Assembly: GCA_963769605.1 (NCBI GenBank)
Contig: CAVYML010000009.1
Location: 496,001 to 560,000 of the forward strand
Direction: 5' to 3'
DNA: 64,000 nt
Source of the DNA: Fen-1254 sp963769605
GTDB lineage: Bacteria > Bacteroidota > Ignavibacteria > UBA10030
The stretch's first letter is position 1. Every line of letters starts with the position of its first letter. The translations under genes were made by a program, and so were the position numbers. Positions 34,504-44,107 of the stretch are shown one piece after another. The notes below the pieces were generated by a model. The model had not been told where the DNA came from. It saw only the letters and a program-made list of their open reading frames with translations, and did not search any database.

Positions 34504-34610
34504 CGGCGCTAAGCTGCGGGAACCGTAAACCTTCCATTTGCAATACCTTCGCGCGCGCATTCATACTTTTAATTTTATTCACAAACTTATTCGTGCGGTA
34601 AACTGCACCT
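34504..34610 (-). repeat. attC-like / cassette-boundary repeat, copy B
   Basis: Resembles 4045-4147 along its length (shared GCTAAGCTGCGG, CCTTCCATTTGC, TTTAATTTTATTCA, TGTACC/TGCACC-type blocks). The R'-like end seen in copy A is replaced here by the group II intron remnant. Group IIC introns are known to enter attC sites, which fits but does not prove this reading. Confidence 0.4.
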
Positions 34611-34732
34611 TCTAATTTGTATAGTGCTCCGCACAATAACATTCGCAGGCCTCCGGCTGTCAGAAGTTATGTTTAAAAAGTCTGTAAATCAAAGTACCTT
34701 CAGATACAACAACATATGAAAGGAGACTTTTT

Positions 34733-35279
34733 ATGCAAACCACACAAAAGATGTCATTTGCCGGCGATCATTTCTTAGTTGGTGTCGATACTCATCTGAA
34801 AAACTGGAAAGTCACCATCCGTCTCGATGGCTTGGAACTCAAAACCTTTTCTATAAACCTGGCACCTCTTGAACTGGTCGCCTCCAAAAACATTATCCCG
34901 ACTGCATTTACCATATCGTCTATGAGGCCGGTTTCTGCGGCTTCTGGGCGCTGCAGATTTTCAGGCAGATCCACATTGACTGCATCATCGCCAATCCCGC
35001 CGATGTACCTACTACCAACAAAGAAAAAGTAAATAAAAGCGATCCAATCTATTCCCGCAAACTTGCCCGATCTCTTGAAAACAAAACTCTCCACGGCATT
35101 TATATTCCTGACACTTTCCACGAAGAACTACGCATGCTCATTCGGCAGCGATATCGTATTATCCAATCACAAACTCGAACAAAAAACAGAATCAAGGAAC
35201 TTTTGTATGCACAAGGAATACAGATTCCTATCCAGTTTTCCGGCCAACTCGATGGTCTCACAACTTCATCCTCTGGCTG
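34733..35279 (+). pseudogene. IS110-family transposase, frameshifted and truncated
   Basis: Starts after AGGAG with the DEDD-type N-terminal domain (FLVGVDTHLKNWKVTIRLDG). A frameshift near 34880-34900 moves the reading frame, after which VYEAGFCGFWALQIFRQIH, ANPADVPTTNKEKVNKSDP and RKLARSLENKTLHGIYIP continue in order. It stops at 35279, before the C-terminal catalytic Ser domain. So it is an inactive remnant. The acidic residues of the N-terminal RNase-H-like fold are still visible. It is unrelated to the intact IS just downstream. Confidence 0.85.
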
Positions 35280-35426
35280 AAGCAATGACAACTGAGCACC
35301 CCTGCCGGAAATTTTACACTCCAGCTTGAGTTGCCGGATAGCCCGCATTACATATTAAATGCAAAAACAATTATTTATATATAGTCTCTACGAAATGGAT
35401 CGTAAAAAAGATTTTTGAGTTATTAG

Positions 35427-36598
35427 CTCATGTTACGCAAAATAGAGAAAAGAAGAGTACATTAGGTTATCCTTAAGCAAAAGAAAGGACCTACCTGATG
35501 AACAAATCAATGTTAGATATATACAGCGATTATTTAATATGTTCATATTCACAAACGCCGGCGACACGGTTATCGAACTTATTACACGGTTCATTGAGTC
35601 ACGACAAGATTACTCGATCATTATCAGAGACCATCCCACGGTCAAAAGATTTATGGCATTTGGTGAAACCACACGTTCGAGAGATAGAATCTCCCAATGG
35701 TATTATTGCCTTGGACGATAGCATCGAAGAAAAGCCCTACACGGATGAGAATGATATCGTGTGCTGGCATTATGATCATACCAAGGGTTGCCAGGTCAAA
35801 GGGATTAATTTTATGACAGCATTATACCATAGTCCGGTACACGATGGTGTCTCTTTACCTGTCGGTTTCGAGATTATCGCGAAAACGGATTACTATGTGG
35901 ATCCAGCCACCAAAAAAGACCGAAGACGAAGTCCTGTTTCAAAGAACACATATTATCAGCGTCTGTTACAAGCATGTATCAAGAATTGCATTCAATTTTG
36001 CTATGTTTTGAACGATGTTTGGTATGCTTCCGCCGATAACATGATGTTTGTCAAGCATACGTTGAAGAAACATTTTGTGATGCCGCTGAAAAATAATCGT
36101 AAGGTAGCCCTTTCCAAGACCGATAAACGACAAGGAAAGTATCAGTCTGTTGACACCGTGACCATGACAGAACGGAGCACCATGGAAATCTATCTTGAAG
36201 GAGTTGATTTCCCGCTTTTGCTGGCCAAACAAGTCTTTGCAAACAAAGATGGAAGTATTGGTGTTTTGTATTTGGTTACCAGTCATACGACACTCACCTA
36301 CGAGGAAATGACGACACTCTATCGTAAACGATGGCATGTCGAAGAATATCATAAGTCGCTTAAGCAAAATGCTTCTCTTGAAAAATCACCGACTCGTACG
36401 GTTGCCACACAAACAACCCATTTCTATGCCGCTCTCTGTGCCTATGTCAAACTCGAAATGCTTAAAATCTCTACCGGAAAAAATCATACAGCTTTGAAGC
36501 TTGGTATCTATATGCAGGCTCTCATGACTGCCTATAGTCAATTGCGTCAATTGAAACCCATTGCTTTTTCAAATAATCCTGTCTATGCGTAACATGAG
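35427..36598. mobile_element. Intact IS4/IS701-like insertion sequence
   Basis: 1,172 bp. Inverted ends are CTCATGTTACGCA (left) and TGCGTAACATGAG (right). It is flanked by a 7-bp direct repeat TTATTAG (35420-35426 and 36599-36605). One transposase gene on the plus strand nearly fills it. The MITE at 47548 has closely similar ends (CTGATGTTACGCA). Confidence 0.93.
35498..36592 (+). CDS. IS4/IS701-like DDE transposase
   Basis: 364 residues. The DDE triad candidates are in GIIALDDSIEEKPYTDEND, FCYVLNDVWYASADN and the YRKRWHVEEYHKSLKQNASL block (YREK-like signature with the Glu). The N-terminus SDYLICSYSQTPATRLSNLL and the HGSLSHDKITRSL stretch are common in this group of RNase-H transposases. 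It appears complete, with a start preceded by AAGAAAGGA and a stop 6 bp before the right end. Assignment between IS4 and IS701 is not settled by sequence alone. Confidence 0.9.
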   Translation: MNKSMLDIYSDYLICSYSQTPATRLSNLLHGSLSHDKITRSLSETIPRSKDLWHLVKPHVREIESPNGIIALDDSIEEKPYTDENDIVCWHYDHTKGCQVKGINFMTALYHSPVHDGVSLPVGFEIIAKTDYYVDPATKKDRRRSPVSKNTYYQRLLQACIKNCIQFCYVLNDVWYASADNMMFVKHTLKKHFVMPLKNNRKVALSKTDKRQGKYQSVDTVTMTERSTMEIYLEGVDFPLLLAKQVFANKDGSIGVLYLVTSHTTLTYEEMTTLYRKRWHVEEYHKSLKQNASLEKSPTRTVATQTTHFYAALCAYVKLEMLKISTGKNHTALKLGIYMQALMTAYSQLRQLKPIAFSNNPVYA

Positions 36599-36829
36599 TT
36601 ATTAGAATTTAAAAATGGAAATTTATAGGGCATAGAGTTAACATCGCCTTCACCGGGTCTTATCTTTGTCAGACTCCCGTCATTCAAAGCGTAGACAACA
36701 ATTTGAGTGCTATTGTTTTCAGTGGAGATGATCTTGGTTCCATCATGCGACCAATTGATATTATATGTAAATGTTTTCATTCTAAAGACTAACATTGCAA
36801 GCAGGTTGGCGGCTGGTTAGGGCGCCAGA

Positions 36830-37600
36830 CTATTTTAGCTTTGTTGTGTAAATATTTGATTCATTTCCTAAAGATGGATAAACCCTTTTGCCTGTTGATT
36901 TATCCATGTAATAAGATGTTGAATTTACAGAATAATATTTTATACAAATTGAATCACCACTTTTGAATCCCCAAGCATTTAACGAAGCATATTGGAAATC
37001 ATCCCAAAGAGTATCAATTGTTCTATAAAAAATACTGGTAACATTTGCATCGACTATTTTATCATACTTTCCTGAAAGGAGATCCAAATTTGATTGCGAC
37101 TTACTAATAATGCATACATGATTTGAATGTCGAATCGGAAATGAATTAAGTCTTCGAAAAAATAGAGTCAGGGTTGTGTCAGGATTGACGCTATTGGTTG
37201 AATACGTTAAACCATACGTTGTTGAATCGAGAATGAATGATTGCGTTGCTTTTGGACTCAATATATCTCCATCATTCGCTCGAATAACAGATCCATTGCT
37301 TCCGCTCAATAAAACGTCTTGCCAATAGAATTTGGGATAATCTTTATATTCATACAAAAAGTCATAATTACCGGAAGAGAGACCGGTAAATTCATAATGT
37401 CCTGTTGAATCGGTATAAGTGGTCAATCCACTCTCCACAAGAGTAACTTTCACGCCTGAAAAATTATTTATCGGATCACCGGTACTATCAGATACAATTA
37501 TCAAACCAATATAGTCATGGATTGTAGAAACAGGTTCTGTCGTGTTATTCTTGCATGAACAAAATAAAACAGAAATGAATAATAAATAGAAGAGTTTCAT
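36830..37600 (-). CDS. Lipoprotein with carboxypeptidase-regulatory-like domain
   Basis: 256 residues. Signal peptide with lipobox (MKLFYLLFISVLFCSC). Residues about 30-110 form a CarboxypepD_reg-like beta sandwich (GLIIVSDSTGDPINNFSGVK, then TTYTDSTGHYEFTGLSSGNY), a module common in surface proteins of the Bacteroidota group. The remainder is unassigned. It probably sits in the outer membrane or periplasm. The upstream gap carries a dispersed repeat. Codon use is AT-rich like the flanking accessory region. Confidence 0.8.
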   Translation of the reverse strand: MKLFYLLFISVLFCSCKNNTTEPVSTIHDYIGLIIVSDSTGDPINNFSGVKVTLVESGLTTYTDSTGHYEFTGLSSGNYDFLYEYKDYPKFYWQDVLLSGSNGSVIRANDGDILSPKATQSFILDSTTYGLTYSTNSVNPDTTLTLFFRRLNSFPIRHSNHVCIISKSQSNLDLLSGKYDKIVDANVTSIFYRTIDTLWDDFQYASLNAWGFKSGDSICIKYYSVNSTSYYMDKSTGKRVYPSLGNESNIYTTKLK

Positions 37601-37644
37601 AAGTTTTTCCCTCTTAGATATGAGGTATGCGCCCTATTATTCGG

Positions 37645-37838
37645 CCGCATGGTGCAGCATAGTTCCAAGTAATTATTACAAACTCTCTGAAAAAGCCAAG
37701 ATTGGATTAAAATACCGTGTAGAGTGTCTGCTGCCGGCATTTCCCCGCACCTGCCTTTTTCTTCAGACAATTTTAAGTTGTAGTTTTTTTATGTGTTCTG
37801 GAATTTACAAATCGAACCAACAAAGCACAAGGGGGAGA
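37645..37838 (+). repeat. Diverged dispersed repeat, copy 2
   Basis: Second copy of the element at 4236-4421, same orientation. A run of GAATTGTGGATTGTGAATTG-type short-period words follows (37843-37910). The gap 37601-38142 holds no gene. Confidence 0.6.
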
Positions 37839-38019
37839 AGGAAAATCGCGAATTGTGGATTGTGAATTGCAAACGGCAAACTGTGAACTGTAAACGGTAG
37901 CCGGAGGACTGAGAATGTTATCACGCATAAGCGTGATTCAATTTGGAGAAGAGTGAATGAGAAATTGCGGATTGCCAGTCGCTAATTGCGAATTGATCTC
38001 CCTGTCGGTGTACATCATC

Positions 38020-38120
38020 CGCGACGACCTCCCGATAATATTCTATAATATTCTCGGGACAAGCTGTCGCGGCTATAAGGAATGCCGGACTCCCCCCGCA
38101 ACCAACGGTCGCGGCTACAG
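38020..38120. repeat. GTCGCGGCTACAG dispersed repeat, copy 1
   Basis: Starts with the CGCGACGACCTCCC then ATAATATTCTATAATATTCTC block and ends GGTCGCGGCTACAG. It shares both blocks with 43669-43798 and the ends with 40423-40520. It lies at the 3' side of the S9 peptidase gene. Confidence 0.75.
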
Positions 38121-38142
38121 TATCGACCGCAGCACATTTTTT

Positions 38143-40326
38143 TTAAAGTTTTTCCATCAAATAGTTCGTTATCGTTTCGAAAAGATGTACCCTCGTGTTT
38201 CCGCCATACATGCTGTGATTTTTATCGACATAAAACATCGTATCAAAATGCTTTCCCGCATTTTGCAGCGCTTCGATTAACTGCATGCTGTTTTGCAGAT
38301 GTACGTTGTCATCGGTCGTACCATGTATGAGAAGAAGATTGCCTTTCAGCAAATGTGCATACGTCAATGTGGAGCTTTCCCGATAGCCTTCCGGATTCTC
38401 CGCCGGCAGTCCCATGTATCGTTCCGTGTAGATGTCGTCATACAGCCGCCAATCGGTGACCGGCGCAACGGCAACTGCCGTCTTAAAGATTTCACCTCCT
38501 TTTAATAAAGTCGAAATCGCCATATACCCGCCATAACTCCATCCCCAAATGCCGATGCGCGCAGAATCGATATACGGAAGCTTCGCCAAAATGTGTGCCG
38601 CCTCAATCTGATCGTTCACATCTATGGTACCAAGATGCCGGTAAACAACGCTCCGGAAAGCCTTTCCCCGCTGGCCTGTTCCTCGTCCATCGATACTGAC
38701 CACAAGATAACCTTTCTCCGCCATCATGAACTGCCAGAGATGCATGCTTCCTCCCCATCGATTGACGACACTCTGAGATCCCGGCCCTCCGTAGACATCG
38801 AATAACAGAGGATATTTTCCTGAAGCGGTAAAACAAGACGGCTTTAACATCCAGCCGTTTAAAATCGCGCCGTCATGCGTTGTCACGGTAATAAACGTGT
38901 CTCTTCCTGCTGCAAATCCTTTAAACAATCCACCGCCGGATCCTTCCACATCGCGGATTTTTTCTCCTTCAGTTTTCATAAGGACAAACCTCGGAAGAGT
39001 ATCGATGCTTGAATACGTGTCCAAAAAATATTTATTGTTTGGGCTGAGATTCGGTGCATGGCTGAAGCCATCCGGAGTCAACTGCTGCAAATGAGTCCCG
39101 TCGAAGCGGATGGAATAGAATTGTTTTTCGAGCGGCGTACGCATGGCTGCAACGAAATAAATCGTCTGCGATTTTTCGTCCACACCGGCAATGCTGCTGA
39201 CTTCCCATTTCCCTTTCGTAACCTGATTGACGATGGCCCCTTTCATATCTACGAGATAAATGTGCGCATAACCGTCCCTGTCGGATATGCGGAAAAATCC
39301 GTTTTTCCCATTCAGAAAGTGAAGATCGTATTCTTCACTAATCCAGGAGTCTGTCGTTTCCGTAAAAATGTTTTTGGTTTTTCCGTTTTTCGAATCGGCG
39401 CTCATGACGTTCAGCGTATCCTGCAGCCTGTTTAATCGAATCATGCCAAGCGTCTTGCCGTCCGGAAGCCACTGCATCCACGGGATATAGATATCCTTCT
39501 CCGTACCCGGGTCAATCCATCGTGTCTTTGAATCCTTCAACGATACTATTCCGATTCGAACGGTGGAATTCCGGTCACCCGGCTTCGGGTATCGGTATGA
39601 AATCGGATCACTTCCCGGCGTCATGAAATCTGTCATAGTGAATTCCGGTATGCAGCTTTCATCCGACTGCCAATAGGCGATATGTGTTCCATCCGTAGAC
39701 CATTCCCATCCGTCTGCAAGACCGAATTCTTCCTCGTACACCCAATCGAATACACCGTTTAAAACATGTTCTGCGCCGTCCCGCGTCAGTTGTTTTTCTT
39801 TTCCGGTTTTAAGATCCAGAATATAAATATTATGCGAACGGACAAATCCGATCCTGCCGCCGTCCGGAGAGAATTTTACATTGTATTGAGGTTCTTGAGA
39901 ATCTGTAAGCTGCCGAAGTATTTTCGTCGATAACTCGTAAAGAAAATAATTCCACGCCGGTATACGGCGGGAAAGATATTGTTTCTTCGGCGGCCAAGCT
40001 GAAAACAAAATGCTCCGTTCATCCGGAGACCATTGATATGCAGAAAAACTCAAAGGCTCCGTATGACCGGGAAGTTTCAAGCGAGAACCGTCGATCGCCA
40101 TTTCCCGTTTTCCCGTCAGGACAGTGTATATCCAAAGATCAATCGATTGCGCTGACGTGTCGTATTGTTGATATGAAAATTTTTCTCCACCGTCGATCCA
40201 ATCAATGCCTGATAGAGACGAAGGCGCATAGCGCGAAGTACCGAAAATATCCTGCACTGACAGGGATACCGGCTGCTGCGCTTGCAGCATGAAAGGGATA
40301 AGAAGTAAGAGCTGTGAAAACTTCAT
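38143..40326 (-). CDS. S9 family (dipeptidyl peptidase IV-like) serine peptidase
   Basis: About 727 residues. Signal peptide (MKFSQLLLLIPFMLQAQ), so exported. An eight-bladed DPP IV beta-propeller (about 30-490: VYEEEFGLADGWEWSTDG with the double-Glu motif that binds the substrate N-terminus) is followed by an alpha/beta hydrolase domain with the nucleophile in GIWGWSYGGYMA (about 600), Asp near IHGTTDDNVH and His in DKNHSMYGG (about 703). It should remove Xaa-Pro dipeptides from peptides. The start at 40326 has GGAAA upstream; TTG four codons earlier is less likely. Confidence 0.95.
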   Translation of the reverse strand: MKFSQLLLLIPFMLQAQQPVSLSVQDIFGTSRYAPSSLSGIDWIDGGEKFSYQQYDTSAQSIDLWIYTVLTGKREMAIDGSRLKLPGHTEPLSFSAYQWSPDERSILFSAWPPKKQYLSRRIPAWNYFLYELSTKILRQLTDSQEPQYNVKFSPDGGRIGFVRSHNIYILDLKTGKEKQLTRDGAEHVLNGVFDWVYEEEFGLADGWEWSTDGTHIAYWQSDESCIPEFTMTDFMTPGSDPISYRYPKPGDRNSTVRIGIVSLKDSKTRWIDPGTEKDIYIPWMQWLPDGKTLGMIRLNRLQDTLNVMSADSKNGKTKNIFTETTDSWISEEYDLHFLNGKNGFFRISDRDGYAHIYLVDMKGAIVNQVTKGKWEVSSIAGVDEKSQTIYFVAAMRTPLEKQFYSIRFDGTHLQQLTPDGFSHAPNLSPNNKYFLDTYSSIDTLPRFVLMKTEGEKIRDVEGSGGGLFKGFAAGRDTFITVTTHDGAILNGWMLKPSCFTASGKYPLLFDVYGGPGSQSVVNRWGGSMHLWQFMMAEKGYLVVSIDGRGTGQRGKAFRSVVYRHLGTIDVNDQIEAAHILAKLPYIDSARIGIWGWSYGGYMAISTLLKGGEIFKTAVAVAPVTDWRLYDDIYTERYMGLPAENPEGYRESSTLTYAHLLKGNLLLIHGTTDDNVHLQNSMQLIEALQNAGKHFDTMFYVDKNHSMYGGNTRVHLFETITNYLMEKL

Positions 40327-40422
40327 TTTTATTTCCAACTGTATCTCCAGATTATTTCTTGATATTTTTAAATTTGTCAGCGCAGCTTTTCAGATTGACA
40401 ATATTATACTGATATTCTTTCC

Positions 40423-40520
40423 TTGTAGCCGCGACGAGCCTCTGTAGCCGACACCGCCCTCCTGAGGCGGGCAAACTGGTGTCGGGCTCATTTCCGCGAC
40501 GAGCCGTCGCGGCTACAGGG
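40423..40520. repeat. GTCGCGGCTACAG dispersed repeat, copy 2
   Basis: Begins TTGTAGCCGCGACGAGCC and ends GAGCCGTCGCGGCTACAG, so its ends are inverted repeats. The middle has CCGCCCTCCTGAGGCGGGC, a hairpin also in copy 3. It lies in the 40327-40717 gap, which holds no gene. Confidence 0.8.
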
Positions 40521-40593
40521 GAGATTTCTAAATATAGAGACATGATGAATATTTGCGAATAATAAGGAAAAAAACAATTGCTTTGACAGAGAG

Positions 40594-40629
40594 TAAAAAA
40601 AACCCCGACGTACTACCGAACGTCGGGGT
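40594..40629 (-). terminator. Intrinsic terminator downstream of uvrA
   Basis: ACCCCGACGT stem (40601-40611 with 40620-40629) followed on the minus strand by eight Ts. A second weaker hairpin with ACCGCAT/ATGCGGT arms (about 40645-40685) lies between it and the uvrA stop. Confidence 0.9.
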
Positions 40630-40717
40630 CAGGGAGGCTAACTAAACCGCATCTGCCGTTGGGGAGGGGGACAAATGCGGTCATATATAATAACGAAGAC
40701 ACCCTGTAAAAAGTTTC

Positions 40718-43594
40718 CTATTCCGGCTTAAAATTATTCGTGGATCTTTCCCCGCCCAATATTCGCTTTAAAAACCGTCCCGTATGGGATTTTTTTATCG
40801 CTGCGATTTCCTCCGGAGTGCCGGTTCCGACAATAAAACCGCCTTCTGCACCTGCTTCCGGACCGAGATCGATCACGAAATCCGCGCATTTAACGACATC
40901 CATGTTGTGCTCAATAACGATAAGCGAATGTCCTGCATGGACAAGTTCATTAAAACAGATCAATAATTTTGCAATATCGTCAAAGTGCAGGCCGGTTGTC
41001 GGCTCATCAAATATAAATAATTTCTTACCCTCTTCGTCCGGGGCGGAAAGATGAAGAGCAAGTTTAATGCGCTGTGCCTCACCCCCGGAAAGGGTTGTTG
41101 CAGGCTGCCCGAGCCGCACATATCCGAGCCCGACGTTCACGAGAACCTGCAGCCGCTTTGCGATCCGCTTTCCTTCCGCTGTCTGCGAAAAAAATGAAAT
41201 AGCTTCAGTTGCGGTCATCGATAAAATATCATCAACATTTTTTCCGTGGTAGCGGATATCGAGAATTTCCTGCTGAAAACGTTTTCCTTTGCAGGACTCA
41301 CACGGCAAATAAATATCCGCCATAAATTGCATTTCGATTTTTTGAACGCCGTCCCCTTCACAAAGCTCGCAGCGTCCTCCCGGGACATTGAAGGAAAAAT
41401 GCCCCGGAGCATATCCATGAACTTTGGCGGCCGGAGTATGGGCGAGCAGATCCCGTATGAGATCGAATATTTTTAAGTACGTCACTGCATTGGAGCGCGG
41501 ACTTCTGCCGATAGGCGACTGGTCGACCATTTCCACAGCGCCGATATAATCCGCTCCTTCGATGGAACGGCATTTGCCGGCTGTCCCGTCATAGCCGCCT
41601 TTACGCTTCATCAACCCGGCATACATAACGTCATGCACGAGCGTACTTTTTCCGGAGCCGCTGACCCCCGTAATGCAAACGAACATGTTGAGGGGAATGC
41701 GGAGATCGATATTTTTCAAATTATGCTCTATCGCTCCGCGTATATAAATCGATTGTTCCGAATCAACTCTGCGCCGTTTCGGAACCGGAATTGCCAGCGT
41801 GCCGTTCAGATACTGAGCTGTCAGTGAATCCGTGTGTTTGAGCAATTCCTGGAATTCCCCGCAGAAAACAATTTCACCGCCATGCTCACCGGCATGCGGT
41901 CCCATATCGACCACAACATCCGCGCTGCGCATCATCTCTTCGTCGTGCTCCACTACGATGACCGTATTGCCGATATCGCGGAGGGATTTCAACTGCGCAA
42001 CAAGTTTTGCATTATCGCGCGGATGCAAACCGATTGTCGGTTCGTCCAGAACGTAGAGCGCTCCCATCAGCGAGGAACCGAGCGATGTGGCAAGATTGAT
42101 CCGCTGCGATTCCCCTCCGGAAAGCGTCATCGTTAATCTGTCTAACGTCAGATATCCGAGACCGATACCGTCGAGAAACCGGAGTCTTTTCCGAATTTCT
42201 TCCAATATCCTCTTGGCAACCTGAACTTCATAGTCCGAAAGGACCAGCGCTTCAAAAAATTCTTTTGCCTCTGCAACCGTCATCCGGACAATATCATAGA
42301 TGGTTTTATCCGCTACACGGACGGCGAGGACTTCTTTCCGCAGGCGAGAGCCGCCGCATTCTTCACATGCCGTATAACCGCGGAACCGGCTGAGGAAAAC
42401 TCGATAGTGAAGTTTGTACGATTTTCGTTCGATGAACTTGAAATATTTCCGGAGTCCCTGAAAACCTTCCGTCCCGTCCATGATTAGTGCAAGATGTTCC
42501 GGTCTCAATGTCTGGAACGGGACATCGACTGGAAGACCGGCTGACCGGGCAACCCGTAAAAGATCTATTAAGTTTTCCCGCCAGCGCGGAAATGTCCATG
42601 GAAGTATAGCTCCCTGCCGGATTGTTTTCGAAGGATCCGGAACGACAAGGTCGATATCGATGCCTATAATTCGCCCGAATCCCTGACAAACGGGACATGC
42701 TCCGACCGGATTATTGAAAGAGAACAACCTCGGTTCAGGTTCCTCGTAACGAATGCCATCCTCCGAACATTCGAAGTGCTGTGAAAATTTCAGAAGCTTT
42801 TTCGTTTCAATAAACTGAATGAACGCGTAACCGTTCCCCTCTTCGAAGGCGGTTCCCAGCGAATCGGCAAGACGGGTTATACTTTCCTGATCGTTTTTCC
42901 GCAGGATCAGGCGGTCGACAACGACAAAGACATCTTTTTTCGATTTAGATTTATACGGACGCTCGTTCAGATCGATAACTTCGCCGTTGACATTTAACCG
43001 GAAAAATCCGCGCTGCTTGAGGAGCGCGATTTCTTCCTTCATAGGTCTGCCTGGGTGATCATGAACCGGGAACATGACATAGAATTTGGTGCCTTCCGTT
43101 TCCTGCAGAATGCGGTCCACCACAGTCGAGACACTTTCACGCCGGACGGGTTTTCCGCAGACACGACAGAAAGTCGTACCAACACGGCCGAAGAGGAGCC
43201 GGAGATAATCGTAAATTTCGGTCGTCGTGGCAACCGTGGAACGCGGATTGCGCGATGTCGTCTTCTGTTCGATTGCGATTGCGGGACTTATTCCCTGAAT
43301 CAGATCAACGTCAGGCTTCTCCATCCGCTCCAAAAATTGACGCGCGTACGAAGAAAGACTTTCTACGTACCGGCGCTGTCCTTCGGAATAAATAGTATCA
43401 AATGCAAGACTTGATTTTCCCGAACCGCTCACACCCGTCATGACGATAAGTTTATTCCGCGGAAGCGTAAGGTCGATATTTTTTAAATTATGAACCCTTG
43501 CGCCGCGAATTATAATTTCCGAATGTTTCGGAGCTGGAGATTGCTGCGGGACGGATTTTGGAGAAACTTGAGTATGATCGGTTTTGCGAGGCAT
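40718..43594 (-). CDS. uvrA: Excinuclease ABC subunit UvrA
   Basis: 958 residues. DNA-damage recognition ATPase of nucleotide excision repair. Two ABC modules: Walker A GVSGSGKSSLAFDTIYSEGQ (about 55) and GVSGSGKSTLVHDVMYAG (about 650), signatures LTLSGGESQRINLA and LSGGEAQRIKLALHL. Zinc modules are visible as FCRVCGKPVRRE and CPVCQGFGR in the first half and CELCEGDG/CESCKGKRF in the second. Length is normal. The region before the start carries a dispersed repeat and no other gene. A terminator follows the stop. Confidence 0.98.
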   Translation of the reverse strand: MPRKTDHTQVSPKSVPQQSPAPKHSEIIIRGARVHNLKNIDLTLPRNKLIVMTGVSGSGKSSLAFDTIYSEGQRRYVESLSSYARQFLERMEKPDVDLIQGISPAIAIEQKTTSRNPRSTVATTTEIYDYLRLLFGRVGTTFCRVCGKPVRRESVSTVVDRILQETEGTKFYVMFPVHDHPGRPMKEEIALLKQRGFFRLNVNGEVIDLNERPYKSKSKKDVFVVVDRLILRKNDQESITRLADSLGTAFEEGNGYAFIQFIETKKLLKFSQHFECSEDGIRYEEPEPRLFSFNNPVGACPVCQGFGRIIGIDIDLVVPDPSKTIRQGAILPWTFPRWRENLIDLLRVARSAGLPVDVPFQTLRPEHLALIMDGTEGFQGLRKYFKFIERKSYKLHYRVFLSRFRGYTACEECGGSRLRKEVLAVRVADKTIYDIVRMTVAEAKEFFEALVLSDYEVQVAKRILEEIRKRLRFLDGIGLGYLTLDRLTMTLSGGESQRINLATSLGSSLMGALYVLDEPTIGLHPRDNAKLVAQLKSLRDIGNTVIVVEHDEEMMRSADVVVDMGPHAGEHGGEIVFCGEFQELLKHTDSLTAQYLNGTLAIPVPKRRRVDSEQSIYIRGAIEHNLKNIDLRIPLNMFVCITGVSGSGKSTLVHDVMYAGLMKRKGGYDGTAGKCRSIEGADYIGAVEMVDQSPIGRSPRSNAVTYLKIFDLIRDLLAHTPAAKVHGYAPGHFSFNVPGGRCELCEGDGVQKIEMQFMADIYLPCESCKGKRFQQEILDIRYHGKNVDDILSMTATEAISFFSQTAEGKRIAKRLQVLVNVGLGYVRLGQPATTLSGGEAQRIKLALHLSAPDEEGKKLFIFDEPTTGLHFDDIAKLLICFNELVHAGHSLIVIEHNMDVVKCADFVIDLGPEAGAEGGFIVGTGTPEEIAAIKKSHTGRFLKRILGGERSTNNFKPE

Positions 43595-43668
43595 TTTTTT
43601 AGTAAAGAGAAAAGTACGAAAAAAAGTAGATTAGTACGGAAAGAAAATGCAGTAAAATATATATTCCC

Positions 43669-43798
43669 TGCAGCCGTGACGACCCTCTGTAGCCAAGACC
43701 GCCCTCCTGCGGCGGGCAAGCTGGTGTCGGACCCGTTCCCGCGACGACCTCCCCATAATATTCAATAATATTCCCGCGACGAGCCGTCGCGGCTACAG
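43669..43798. repeat. GTCGCGGCTACAG dispersed repeat, copy 3
   Basis: Combines the parts of copies 1 and 2: CTGCAGCCGTGACGACCCTC, a CCGCCCTCCTGCGGCGGGC hairpin, then CGCGACGACCTCCC with the ATAATATTCAATAATATTC block, ending GCCGTCGCGGCTACAG. It is in the 43595-44107 gap between uvrA and rocD, which otherwise shows no gene. Confidence 0.8.
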
Positions 43799-44107
43799 AC
43801 ACCATTGTGTTCCTGCAATATGATGATATTTCCTGATTGTATTTGCTTCTTCCCTTCCGGAATTGTATGTTGAATTTGAGTAATATCAGGTGCAAATTCC
43901 ATGAGGGAAAAATGTAATGGCGTTGCGATGCAAACATAATCATTTAACGCTCTCATCGTTCCTCAAATATTGTCTGCGGCAATCGGATCTCCCGGTCCGG
44001 TCGAACAATCTCGCGGCCATGCCGATCTCTATCGCGCTCTCAAGTAATTCTTTCTTGAATAGTTAATTCTTCTTCCACAAAACGTCAAGAAAGGAAGGCA
44101 TGAGCCA

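Larger units (their letters stand above)
35371..36795 (-). pseudogene. Beta-propeller (TolB-like) fragment interrupted by an IS
   Basis: From 36795 leftwards it reads FTYNINWSHDGTKIISTENN, typical of a TolB/WD-type propeller blade. It then hits the IS at 36598. Removing the IS and one TTATTAG copy restores the frame: PYKFPFLNSNNSKIFFTIHF continues to a stop at 35371. The IS therefore split an open frame. The 5' part of the propeller is missing, so it was already a fragment before or after insertion. Confidence 0.6.

Noticed and set aside
34067..34512. Plus-strand proteins over the group II intron region
   Set aside because: Open frames here (containing SSAHYLIFRVGL) resemble spurious ORFs. 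The opposite strand shows intron-type hairpins instead.
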